Below are positions 27,296 through 38,342 of a stretch of DNA of 64,000 bases, one piece after another. The DNA is taken from the NCBI GenBank assembly GCA_905250125.1, contig CAJNOL010000101.1:149522-213521 (forward strand). The letters run 5' to 3'. Both the position numbers and the translations under genes were made by a program. Under the pieces are notes generated by a model, which saw only the letters and a program-made list of their open reading frames with translations, searched no databases and was not told the origin of the DNA. The stretch comes from Rotaria sordida (taxonomy: Eukaryota > Rotifera > Eurotatoria > Philodinida > Philodinidae). Numbering within the stretch: the stretch's first letter is position 1; each line of letters starts with the position of its first letter.

Positions 27296-27402
27296 CTGAA
27301 ACAAAAACAAAAATGGATGACAAGACTGCAGGGGAAAATAACAGAAAAAACTATGAAAAAAAAAAGAAAAAAAAAGACCTAAAGATAAATTTAAATAGTC
27401 TT
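27296..27402 (-). promoter_or_regulatory. Intercistronic spacer with possible trans-splice acceptor
   Basis: 107 bp between the FMC1 stop and the TSEN15 ATG. Read on the minus strand it has a long T-rich tract and ends TTTTTGTTTCAG directly before the ATG, the arrangement expected for a spliced-leader acceptor in an operon. An additional CTGCAG lies upstream. This is inferred only. Confidence 0.45.
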
Positions 27403-27747
27403 TTATTCAGATATTTGATTGATTGGTAAATGTGGTCGATCAATTGTTTTTGGTAATTCTAAGCCAACAATACGTGCTGCTTGTTGAACAGTTTTTTCAC
27501 CTTTTGAATATGTTGCCCGAATTATTTTACATTGACGTACACTTTGTAAATAAGTTAAATAAGTTTGTGCAATAAATAACACTTCATCATTATGTTTACA
27601 ATATTTTGATGTTATTGGACGATAACGACGATATTCATCTTTTATTTTGAAATAAATTGGTGAAAATCGATACGAAAATAAGGAATTATTTATAGATAAT
27701 TCACGTAATAAATTTTTATAAACTGTAAGAGCTGATTTTGTTGTCAT
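27403..27747 (-). CDS. FMC1: FMC1 homologue, LYR-family mitochondrial ATP synthase assembly factor
   Basis: Single-exon 114-aa protein matching FMC1 (C7orf55), a mitochondrial LYR-motif protein that helps assemble the F1 part of ATP synthase with ATPAF2/Atp12. The LYR-like motif is in NLLRELSINN near residue 13. Downstream segments HNDEVLFIAQTYLTYLQSVR and GEKTVQQAARIVGLELPK follow the family pattern and spacing. Length agrees with the human protein (113 aa). An acceptor-like TAG ends 2 nt upstream of the ATG. It is followed on the same strand by TSEN15 after 107 bp. Confidence 0.82.
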   Translation of the reverse strand: MTTKSALTVYKNLLRELSINNSLFSYRFSPIYFKIKDEYRRYRPITSKYCKHNDEVLFIAQTYLTYLQSVRQCKIIRATYSKGEKTVQQAARIVGLELPKTIDRPHLPINQISE

Positions 27748-29021
27748 ATCTATAATAGAATTAAAAAGATTTTGATTTTTTATTTAACGGATACTAAAAA
27801 TAATGACTATAACGCTATAAGACTCGAGAGAATTTTCTCTATATATAAATACTGATAGTCGAAACAGTACTTGAGAATTCTATAATTTTTTACCATTCTT
27901 CAATTGATAGGATAATAACAGAATTTCGATCAAAGGTGTTCATCACCTCTGATTTAGAAAACAAAATATGGTTCATTACGAATAATTCTTATCGATCTAA
28001 ATCAAAGACAGAAAATTCATGTGATCGGATTTCTAATATTGTCATATTATATGAAGAATGATGAAATAATTATTATAGAATTCTCGAGCCTTCTATAAGG
28101 TATTATAGTGCTACTACCACTATATTTGGTATATCCTAAGTAAATTATTATTAAATTTTCAATATTTATTAATTTTTTCTATAAAATTATATTCGATTGT
28201 GCGTAATACTAGTAGGTATAATAATTATAAAACTAAATTTTCTCGAAATGTAAATTAGGAATAATAAATAAGCATTTTCGCATTTTAGAAATAAAGTTTT
28301 CAATAATTGACGCATAGTACAATGAAGTAAAAATAATACTGTTCATATTCAAAGATAGGAATCAAAAAAAAAACACTTATGATAGACAATACAAAAGGTA
28401 TTTTCAAATTTCTATCAATAGATTTTTCTTTGTCAAAACTACTGTCAAATTAAATAATCATGATCAAAAATATTCTTCCTATCAATATTAAATTTAACAT
28501 TGTTTTAATAAACTTATTATTCATAATCTTATAAAGTTCATTGAAAATAATCAATTAAATAAGTACAGTACATGCAAGAATAACTTTCATTTATAAAACT
28601 AATGATCATGATCTAAAAGAAAAAGTCATATGAAAGAACACATTAATAAAAACGTCTATCAAAGTTCTGCATCGAATTGAATTGGTAAACTTAACAAATA
28701 CATCATCAGCTATAATAATGGTTGCTTCCTATAGCTAAAATATTTAAAAAACATATACACTGAATCAATAAACTAGACAAGGTATTCAACATTATCCTTC
28801 ATAGATGAGGAATTGTCAAGTTTATCAACCAAATTCGATCTTGATAAATTGTAGTTAATCTATCTATTCACACTATTAACTTTTATATTCCGTAAGATTT
28901 TATTCTATAAGATAAAAACGAGATTCTTTTTTTTTCATATTCTCCTCTTGCAAACGTTTAAAATACAAAGCTACATCAAAATATTATAAACTTTTAAAAA
29001 AACCGAGATTTATTGCTTTGC
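27748..29021. other. Intergenic, no gene seen
   Basis: Very AT-rich spacer between the FMC1 5' end and the DOLPP1 3' end. No coding motifs, no clear transposon ends and no long open frames. Confidence 0.6.
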
Positions 29022-30499
29022 TCATGGTATATTGGTTAATATTTGATCCCTTGAATAATTCACATATCTTTCTCGGCATCGTCTATTAAAATAAATTAAA
29101 AAAAAAACAAAAGAATTCACTTTCTATACAAATCATATAATTTCATACTTTGCTTCGGCATATTCACTTTCATATTGAAAATGTATAATATGTGGTATGG
29201 GTGAATAATCACGAATAAGTAAATATTTTGCTAATGATAGATCAGTTATAAATGGAACATATTTTATAAATTGATAATTAGTAAAATAATACCAAATACA
29301 AGCAAATATTACACCAATTAAACCACCAACAACAACTTGTGCAATTGTATGATAATAAAGATAAACTCTAAATATTTATTGTTAATTTTTTAAAAAAATA
29401 TATATATATATATTATTTCAAAATATCAATTTGAATTTTTCTTTACCGACTATAAGCAACTAGAATAGCAGCAATAAATTGTACTAGAATAAAACAACGA
29501 TGACGTATTGAACATACATAGGATGCACCAGGAATTTGTGATCTGATTTTTAATTTAATAGAAAAAAAAGAAAAGCTTTTTGTTTTGATTTGTTTGTTAA
29601 AATCAATCATCCCATACTTAAGAATAACAAAAATAGATAAATATGTCATAAAATAGAAAAAACTTTGAGCATGACCACTTGGCATACCATGAATTTCATA
29701 ATAATCCATTCGATCTCGAGCTAAAATAAAATGCATTTCTATAAAACAAAAAAAAAACAAAGCTTTTTTTCTTAAATTATGATAATAATCTCGTATGTTT
29801 TCTTGTTATAAATCAAATTAAGTTATTTTTAAATATATATTTACAGTCTTAAATCAATTTCGTAAAATATTTTTAACATTTCATTGATCATATTGAAGAA
29901 CTTACTTCTTTCTGGTCGTTGTTGTTTAAAAGTTATTTTAAGATAATAATTAATTATTCCAGATAGAAAAAAACCATTAAGATACATTATCTATTTTGTG
30001 TATAAATTCATATAGAAGAAACTACAAAAAATAAACAAACAAACAATTTCTACCGTTTGTATATCGCGTCGAAATAGAATTAATGTACATAAAGCAACAA
30101 TATAAATAAATGGTAACATTGAAAACCATGCCAAAACAAAACCAAGTTTATCACCTAAATTTTTTAAAAAATAAAAAAAAAACTTGAATCTCATTCAAAT
30201 AAATTAATTTAATTAAAAAATTTACCATCTTGATATTCAATAAATGTTACTAGAAAAGAAAAATAATTATTAAGAATAATCAATAATTAAAATACAAAAT
30301 TATACTCGATAATGGTCGATAAATAGGATCGGAAAAAACACCTGCTGGTGGTAAATTTATCAAATGCTAAATATAAAGAATTAATTGGTTTTTAAAATTA
30401 AATTAAAAAACTAATTTTTAAAACCTTATAAGCTGGCTTAATAGTACTTAAAGCATTTAAATTAGTACTATTGATATTTATCGGTAAAATTGGTGCCAT
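29022..30499 (-). CDS. DOLPP1: Dolichyldiphosphatase 1 (PAP2 superfamily)
   Basis: ER membrane enzyme that recycles dolichyl diphosphate for N-glycosylation. Minus-strand exons 30499-30425, 30366-30306, 30249-30226, 30154-30054, 29990-29906, 29720-29618, 29542-29447, 29367-29149 and 29082-29022; 274 aa. All three phosphatase motifs are visible: K-x6-RP as KITFKQQRP (105-113), GMPSGH (127-132, with PSGH), and SRVYLYYHT (181-189), which has Thr after the catalytic His as in DOLPP1. The N-terminal ITFIEYQDGDKLG matches the THVEYPAGD region of the animal enzyme. Several hydrophobic helices surround the motifs. The protein is about 35 residues longer than human, mainly at the N-terminus. It diverges from the PPP1R32-like gene with 270 bp between start codons. 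Confidence 0.88.
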
Positions 30500-30769
30500 A
30501 ATGAATACAAATAGATAAATAAAAAAGTGTAAAAAATTATCATATAAATAAAATTAAATGATTACTCATCATTTACTCATCTATCTTAAAGAAATTTTCT
30601 ATTGGTACTTGAACAGCTGTCATTTAATGCATTGATGTGTTACAAATGTTTTAGATTTTCAATGATGAATATCGTTGCTAAGTAATCAACAATGACAATG
30701 TGTAGCCACAGGATATAATAAAATAGGTTTTTTTCTTTTTTTCGTTTTATATCTATTTATTATAGACAA
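30500..30769. promoter_or_regulatory. Shared divergent promoter region
   Basis: 270 bp between the divergent start codons of DOLPP1 and the PPP1R32-like gene, so both promoters must lie here. Just before the plus-strand ATG is TATTTATTATAG followed by ACAA, which could be a splice (cis or trans) acceptor. No named factor site is recognised. Confidence 0.5.
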
Positions 30770-33700
30770 ATGAATTATTTATGTCCAAATGCAAGTCAAT
30801 ATGTTCCTGTTGGTCATCCCGATCAACACGTATTGGCAAGCGAAGGAGCTAATAATTATTTAATGAATTTTTATATAACACAAAATTCAAGTACTTATCG
30901 ACCACCACGTGTACGACCAAAATCGAATATACTTGGAGATAAATCATTAACAACAGAAAATCTTTCAACACAAAAACTTAAAGATGAACGAAAAAAAACA
31001 GGTTTTGTTAATAATGATAGATATTATTTACCTTATACACGTACAATAGATGAACTTGACAATCCAATACTAGGGTAATTTCCAAGAATATTCATATAAT
31101 TTTATAAATCATCAATATTTTTTGAAAGTTTCTTTCTTTAGTAAAACGATTTTGTATGTTCCTCTCAGAAGTGTCCCGAGATCGCTAGGACTGTGAGGGA
31201 GAGGAGTCTGATGAGTCAAGAGGCCAAATGGAGGGTTTTTACTAAAGTTGACAAAAAACGAAAATTTTTTAAGATTGAGTGAATCATCTCCTGGACTTAC
31301 TCAACCCCGCTTGGGACATCCCTGGTTTCTCGTCTAATAATGCAATGAGAAAAATATCGTCTTAAAGATATTATTAAATAATAAAAATCTCGATATATAT
31401 TTTCTAAAACCATTCTACTAGAAAACATTAGTATAGAAATCATCATGTTGTAATAGGCTATAAGAATTTTTCTTTTTGAGACTTATTTAAATAATTAAAT
31501 ATTCTTTACAATCGCACAAAGTATAAACGAATTGAAAACAAAGAAAATCTGGATTTTAGAAAAATCTATTCTGTATTTTTATTTAATATATTGAATGAAA
31601 TATCAGAACTGGACAAGTACGAGTAAACTCTCCTACTACGTGTCTCGTATGTGAATTAGCATTAGCATTTATTAATACTAATGCTAATGCTTTAAACATT
31701 GGTATTAAAATTAACCTTCATGCTTTAGTATTACTTGCATTAGAATTAATTAATGTCAAACTGTTAGCATTATTGTTAATTTTAATACGTAGATTACCGA
31801 TGACTAGATGTCGTATACTCTAAGCTGAGTAGTTCCGAAAGCCAAACAGTTTTTTTACTATTTCGGGAATGATATCTCTGAATACTGAAAACCTTTATTG
31901 TGTTATCGAAAGCTTTCAAAGATGAACTTTCAGACATGTAGTCGTAGGTAGTATATGTATTAGAGTTAAAAATAATGCTAAAATTTGTCCATCGAGTTTT
32001 TTTTCTAAACTAAGAATTCTGCTGTTTTAATTAAATTTTTCATTGTCAAACAATTGATTTAAAATTTTTGTTTTGATTTTATTTTTAGTCGTATGTGTAC
32101 AGAAAATTATGAAACATCTCATCAAACACATTATAAACCTTATGAATTACCTAACGGTACGGAATCATTACCACCAAATATAACTAATCAAACATCAGGT
32201 TTTTTTCGTGAACGTGCTGTACACATTCCTAATTCACGTGTGCCTCCAGTAAAAAAAAGCAAAATTTTTTAATCTATTAGTGTAATTTTATATCAAAAGA
32301 TTTCTTTTGTTTTTCTTAGATTGGTGGAAAAGAAGTAACAACATATGGTAGTAATTTTGTAAAACCAGCTCAAACTGAACCAGTTATTATGGGAGAAGTT
32401 GGTCCAAAAGAAAATTCCGGATTTGTAGCAAATACGGAAATTGATCCATTAACAGCAACATTAGGTGAACGATGGCATTATCGTTCAAGACCAACTGGTG
32501 ATAGTGAATATAAAGATAAATTTCCACAATATGATTATCCAAAAGTAAAATCTATATATTATCATAGATTTAAATAAGAATTTGATTTTCTAGGGTGATG
32601 ATCCTTTACTTACTATTATTGATCCAAATACAAAAGTATCATCCGATCGTGTTATTAATAATTTTGTTTTACCTACTGGAGAAGGTCCTTATGCTGGCGG
32701 TTCATTTGCTCCTGATTCTACGTAAGAATTTGTTTCATCCATATACATTGATTTTTCAAAATTATTCAACTAGATTTTTTTTCCATTGTCATCAACGCTA
32801 CTAAGAATTTCAATAGTTATTTGTATAGAGAATTTTATTTTCAGCAAGTGTAGTCGAAGATAAAAAAAATATTTGCTAGTTTTCTAAGAATGGAATTTCT
32901 GAAGAATCTCAAAATTTAAGTTTTTCACATTCTTGAATTCGTTAAATAGAATTCTGTTTGAATTATTCAGAATGATACAGCAAATAATTCTCTACAAAAT
33001 GAAATGTCTTTCTGTTCTCTACGACATACACGTCTTTTGTACCTTTCATAAGATTGATGTATCTCGACCAAAAACAAAAACGTCGTAGAAAGATTCCAAA
33101 AGTTGAAAAACCTGACTTTTGGTTTTTCAGAGATCGTATCTTTGGAAACCTGGTAAACATTTTCATCTTCGACAATTTCCATTTTGAAAATAAAATTCTT
33201 TATACAAATAATTATTTGAATTCTAAAAAAAGCTTGAAAATAAATCTGATCAAATAATTTTGCAAGCCATTATATATAGGACTAAAAACTTTTTATTGAA
33301 AAAATCTTTAGTGAATATCGAAAAAATTATCTTGGTAATCAATTTTTACCAGAAAAAATGGGCAATTTAGAAATCGGTCCAAAAGAAATTACAGGTCCAA
33401 CAAGAAATGGAGATGGTTATGTTCAAACATTTGATGATCCACGTCGTTTCATTACAACATATCAGATGAAGTATGGAAAATATTTAAAAAAAAATACTTT
33501 ATTCTCTTTATTAACTAATCTATTTTTCTTTCGTTTGAAGTCATTTTGACATGAATCCTAAAGGACGTGATCGTGAAGGTTATGTTGTTGGTGGTATACA
33601 AAAACCACAACCAAGTGGTTTTACTGAAGATACAAAAATATCAAATCCATTAGAGAATTTTCGTGATGAACGTATTACACATTATCATCTTGATCCATAT

Positions 33701-33859
33701 CAAGTCAGGTAATATTTATTTATTTGAACAATATTTCAACAAAACAAAAAATGACTTTACATATATATTTTTAGGAGTTTACGAGCACGTGATCCATTTT
33801 TTGATGATACAACACATGATAATAAAGGTCGTTTACAAAAACAATCAGAAATATTTTAA
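30770..33859 (+). CDS. PPP1R32: PPP1R32-like ciliary protein
   Basis: Resembles protein phosphatase 1 regulatory subunit 32, a cilium-associated protein. Plus-strand exons 30770-31074, 32089-32248, 32320-32544, 32594-32721, 33312-33470, 33541-33708 and 33775-33859; 409 aa versus 425 in human. Family-like features are a short repeated layout of Tyr/Pro-rich segments: IDELDNPILG (about 93-102), ETSHQTHYKPYELPNG, TNQTSGFFRER, KENSGFVANTE, then YLGNQFLPEKMG, PQPSGFTEDT and a terminal HYHLDPYQVRSLRARDP. No signal peptide or membrane helix. Two introns are long (31075-32088, 1.01 kb; 32722-33311, 590 bp) and both contain inverted repeats. It converges with the next gene, stops only 68 bp apart. Confidence 0.75.
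31640..31800. repeat. Small palindromes in PPP1R32-like intron 1
   Basis: AGCATTAGCATT and AATGCTAATGCT face each other around 31658-31692. A second pair based on TTAAAATTAAC / GTTAATTTTAA flanks 31706-31785. The whole forms a cluster of nested hairpins built on a TTAGCA/TGCTAA unit. No function is inferred. Confidence 0.7.
32825..33205. repeat. Palindromic element filling PPP1R32-like intron 4
   Basis: The left arm starts AGAATTTTATTTTCAG (32829), then GTCGAAGAT. The right arm, read on the opposite strand from about 33202, starts AGAATTTTATTTTCAA, then GTCGAAGAT. The pair accounts for most of the 590-bp intron. Mirror open frames on both strands are by-products. Confidence 0.75.
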
Positions 33860-33927
33860 TTATATAAACATTTTATTTAATTTGAATAAATATAAAAAGG
33901 ATATCTTCGTGTTTTTTTCTTTTATCT

Positions 33928-34937
33928 CTATGGCCATGAATGCATTCGTATACCTAATTGTCTTAATTTAGTAAAAATTATATAACTATCTTTTAATTGA
34001 CCTTGTGGAGCGCCCCAATATCGTTTCATTTCATTAACTGTAACATGCATTTCAAAAAAACATTCATCAATAAGTGAAGATATTGATTTATCATTAAGAA
34101 TTTGTTGTATAAGTTCATTTTCTAATATTGAATTATCAATATCAAGTTTAATAATAACATAATCATTTATTTTTGCAATTGATTTTAATATATTCCAAGG
34201 ATTAAATTTACCAGTGTTTGCTACACCAACATTAATAAATGTTAATAAACCAATAATATCATCAGGTATTTGTTGCCAATATGTTTGTGGTGAATATTGA
34301 GTTGCTTCAAATGCAATTATACGATCAAATGATAATGAATGTAAACGAAAATATTCATAAAACCAGCGTGCACCTATTAGTGAACTAACTGTATTTGGAT
34401 CATTTACACCATTAAAAAGTGAAGCACCAATATCCATGAGAATTTTTTGTGAATCTTGTTGATAAAGCCATGGAGCAATTGATATTGTTGATGTTTGAAA
34501 ATTATTATATGGTGCTGATGGACCAAGAAGAAAGAAACGTTTTGATTGTACTCCATTTTCTTCACTGGTTTGAAGTTTTGAAGGAAGATTTTGATATGAA
34601 CATATTGTTAAAGGATCACGAAGTAGACCAATAAGTGGTTCAATATATTGTGAAACCATACGATCTGATTGTGATGTACTTGAACATTCAGATTGATAAT
34701 ACATTTTAGAAAAAAGTTCATCATATTCATTTGATAAAAATGATTTATTATAAATTGTTTTTTGTAAATTAATAATATATTCTAATGATCGAATACTTTT
34801 ATTTAATTGATCATTTTCTATTAATTTTGGACAAACATTATTTTGTAAAACATCTATATTATTATACCAATATAATTCCCATGGACTAGGAGAATAATGA
34901 TGAAACTTCCATTGGCATTTATCAGATGAAAATTTTG
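33928..34937 (-). CDS. Uncharacterised FkbM-like protein of algal/protist type, 5' end missing
   Basis: The last exon, 34937-33928, encodes 335 residues plus a split codon. The acceptor TTTTAG at its start shows at least one more exon upstream, which I could not find before the gap at 36237. The fold looks like a SAM-dependent methyltransferase: LMDIGAS as a motif I-like glycine loop, FDRIIAFEAT with an acidic end of strand 2, then INVGV. The C-terminal block KLDIDNS, DECFFEMHVTVNEMKRYWG, DSYIIFTKLRQLGIRMHSW matches, from memory, an uncharacterised family common in diatoms, haptophytes and oomycetes and not typical of animals. Function is unknown. Candidate horizontally acquired gene. Confidence 0.65.
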
Positions 34938-35307
34938 CTAAAAAAACAATATAAAAGAATGTTTAAGAGAGGATTTCGCTAGTCTGTCGAACATCTGTCA
35001 ATAGAACCATTTCAATGATGAATTCAACATGTAGCCTTTTTTCCTCATCAAACAATTCTTCATATTAAACTGAAATTATAGAAACTTTTTTCTAGGCTCC
35101 TGGATGTAATTTGACGGAGTTATTGTAATATGAGATACTCTCAAAAATCAACAAAAAAAATGTGTCCAGCGTTTCGGGGGTTCCGGAATTTCGCCAATAA
35201 GACTTTTGCCATTGATGAATGTCCTGTCGGCGACAGTCTTATTGATGAAATTTCAGCCATCCATGTTTCGCTTTTGTTGTCCGTTTCATTTGAGCTACGT
35301 CTTATTC
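34938..35307. other. Intergenic or upstream intron, short hairpin
   Basis: Probably upstream intron or flank of the FkbM-like gene. It contains an inverted repeat, CCAATAAGAC (about 35194) against GTCTTATTG (about 35237), the arms separated by about 30 bases. The open frame at 35130-35321 spans this hairpin and is not accepted. Confidence 0.5.
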
Positions 35308-36232
35308 TAAAGAGCTCTTAAAACTGAACGAAAAAGGTTCTTTCAACTTTCTTAGCAAGTTGAGAGTTGATATTCAAAAAAAATTAATTTCTCTAAAAAA
35401 TTCCGTTTTTCTAGACAATTTTTTCCGATTGTAAGTCGTCTTTTAGTAGGATAATTATTTTGGGGAGCAAGGAGAAAACTTTAATATAGTGCAACTTGCA
35501 GAGAATGTTGTTCTCTAGAAAATCTGCATAAAGATTTTGAGAAAAACGTTTCAATTTTGACAAATCAATGGAGAAAGATCGTTTCTTGAAATGCAACACG
35601 AGAACAAGAATATGTGGTTTTTAATCAGAATAAACTTTTTATGATAGAAATAAAGTATCTAGATCGATCCTACACAAAAGATTCATATAGAAATATTCGA
35701 TACACTACCCGACACATGCTATATCGTATTTGGCTCAATCGCTGAGTATCATGAATCGTCTGCCAGCTTTATCTATGCGGCTTATATCTTATACACAAAG
35801 CGAATGAATTTCGGAAACTTTTGTTTTTGAGAACTGCATTTCTATGTCAATTTTTTGTGTATAATTGATTTATATACTTTATTTCTATCATAAAAAGTTT
35901 ACTTTGACTGAAAATCACACATTTTCACCGTTTTGCTATATTTCGAGAAACGACATTTCTCCATTGATTTCTCAAGTTGGAAACATTTTTCTCAAAATTT
36001 TGATGTAGATTTTCCAGTGCGCAAAATTCTCTACAAGATGCACTGTATTAAAGTTTCCTCCTCGCCTCACAAATAATTATCATACTAAAAAACAAATGAC
36101 TTACAATCAGAAAAAATTGACTCAAAAAATAACGGAAGTTTTCAAAAAAATTCATTTTCGAATACCAATACTCAACTTGTTGAGGAAGCTAAAAGAGGCT
36201 TTTCTAACCAATTTTAAGAGCTTTTTCGCATG
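35308..36232. mobile_element. ~920-bp foldback element abutting assembly gap
   Basis: Arms of about 370 bp. Left: AGAGCTCTTAAAACTG (35311), CAAGTTGAGAGTTG, CCGATTGTAAGTC, TCAATGGAGAAA, ACTTTTTATGATAGAAATAA. Each recurs in inverse order on the other strand toward 36232, for example AAAGCTCTTAAAATTG. Identity is about 80% by eye. The central loop of about 160 bp is unique. Two mirror open frames arise from the arms. The unsequenced gap begins five bases after the right end. Confidence 0.8.
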
Positions 36233-36236
36233 AAAT

Positions 36237-36336
36237 NNNNNNNNNNNNNNNNNNNNNNNNNNNNNNNNNNNNNNNNNNNNNNNNNNNNNNNNNNNNNNNN
36301 NNNNNNNNNNNNNNNNNNNNNNNNNNNNNNNNNNNN
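36237..36336. other. Assembly gap (100 N)
   Basis: Exactly one hundred N, the usual placeholder for a gap of unknown size. It starts at the edge of the inverted-repeat element, so linkage and distance between the two sides are not established by sequence. Confidence 1.
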
Positions 36337-37419
36337 CCTTTCGAATGCACATGAAAAAATCAGAAATAAAAATTTTGATTAGTGTCTCAGTTCATTGGTC
36401 CTCTCATGAACTGTCTCTTAAGTTTGAAAAAATAATAAAAGAACCGTCATATCGTTCAGTATGTCCACTCTAAGATTCAAATCATTTTTTTTTTGTTGTT
36501 GAGTCTTTGTTGTAAAGAATGTCAATCATAGAAATCAAGATATATTTCGAACAGACAAAAAGTATCGGTACAATTTTGAAAACATTAAAGTGTTTTGTTT
36601 CTTAGCGTCTCGAAAAACTTGATTATGCTTTATTACGTATGGGATATCAATCACGTATATAGTATCTTTTCTTTTATCTTTTTTGACTGTTGTTTTGAAC
36701 GTAAAAGTCTAAAGAATGTTTCGCAGTGATAGTGTACAGACCATGCACAGAGTCAATAGGATAGTAATTTGCCAGTAGGTAGTTGATGCAGAATTTTCGT
36801 TGCAAAATCTATTGCAGAGTGTTTAAAAGGAAAGAAGAAAAACAAGTATCACACGTAGTAATATTGTTATGTGTAAAAGAGAGGAGTTATTAAGTGATGA
36901 AGTCAGCTACCTCTAAAAATTGAATTTCTTATTGTTCTAATAGTCAATTCAGGTGTCAAAAGTCAATTATCCTTCGAATTAGATCTTAGACTTCATTCCT
37001 GCTATGTGCAGCTGACTCAAAACTCGATATTATGTATTCTTTATCACTTGACACTATGCAATATTTCTATGAAAAACTTTCCTCTTCTCTTCAACTTTTT
37101 TTCATTTAGATTACATATCAAGTGAGAACTGTTTCTTTTCACCCTCTCTAATGGCATATAGGAGTCTGACAAAATATGACTCCTTTTCTTCTTTTTTTCA
37201 GAATGACGCTGTTCCTCCATATTTACAGTATGAGGACAGCCAAAGTAAAATTGTTCTCCTATTGAGTTGTGAATGCAATGATTCATTTTGAATTATATAT
37301 CATTCGATAGGCTTTTCAAAGGTCGATAAAATGCTACGATTATGTTGAGCTTACTTTATGAACAAGATACTATACTCAAACGCACAATGTTCGTAAATGC
37401 TAAAACTTGCCCTTTTTTG
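36337..37419. other. No gene seen
   Basis: AT-rich DNA between the gap and the next foldback element. Short open frames, for example 37044-37286 minus, lack recognisable motifs or exon neighbours. Confidence 0.5.
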
Positions 37420-37424
37420 ACTGA

Positions 37425-37910
37425 TGTGTAATCGGTTTTAGTCAAAATCATTGGGCTTTCTATCAAAAAATAATGATATATTTGGAATCAGCATAAAAAA
37501 AATTGGGTCGATCTATATATGTTACCGGTTGCTCTGACAACTTTTATTTTCGTCCTTCAAAAATGAACACCTCATCTCTCTCATATTTATGTCAAAAAAT
37601 AGAATCAGACAAAGTGGCAGTTTAACTGTGAAAAGGTAGTTCTAAATTTTTAAAAATCTAGCAAAATTCAAAATGATAGATGAATAAATAACAAAAAGAA
37701 TGTTGTGACTGACTTCGTTTTGCGACGTAAATTTGAGGACGATTAGGGTTGAATTTTTCAACGAAAACGAAAGTTGTCGGAGAACTTTGTAACATATATA
37801 GATCGGTTCAATCTTTTATGCTGACTCCGAATATATATATTTCTTTTTTAATAGAGAATCCGATTATTTGGACCAAAATTGATCAAATATTAGTCTAAAT
37901 AAAGGTAAAT
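37425..37910. repeat. Imperfect palindromic element
   Basis: Left arm GGAATCAGCATAAAA, GATCTATATATGTTAC, GACAACTTT (37484-37550). Right arm, on the opposite strand, GGAGTCAGCATAAAA, GATCTATATATGTTAC, GACAACTTT (about 37830-37760). Weaker similarity extends outward to AATCATTGG / AATCGGATT. It is non-coding. Confidence 0.8.
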
Positions 37911-38340
37911 ATTGACTCTCACAATCATTATGCATTTGGATAAAGTGTTCTGCCTACAGATTAAGCTCAATGCAATCGTAGTACTTTGTAAGCCTTCGAA
38001 AAATCTATCAAATGATATATATATATATATATATATAAATCAAAGTATATCGTTGTTTGCACAACTCAGTAGGAGAAAAATTTTGCCTTGAGTATCCTCA
38101 TACTGTAAATATCTAGGAGCAGCATCGATGAAAAAAAGAATAAAAAGTATAATGTTTTGTCATACTCATATAGGTTATTCGATAAAAGAAAAAAACGAGC
38201 TCTCACTTAATATGGAGTTTAAATGAAAAAACTTGCAGACGAAAACTTTTTCATAAAAACATTGCATAACATGATCAAATAATGGATAAATAATATCGAG
38301 TTTTGAGGTAGTCGTGTGTAGTAGAAATGAGTTTTTTATG
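37911..38340. other. No gene seen; TA microsatellite
   Basis: Spacer between two palindromes with a TA run at about 38015-38037. No open frame with coding character. Confidence 0.5.
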
Positions 38341-38342
38341 AT

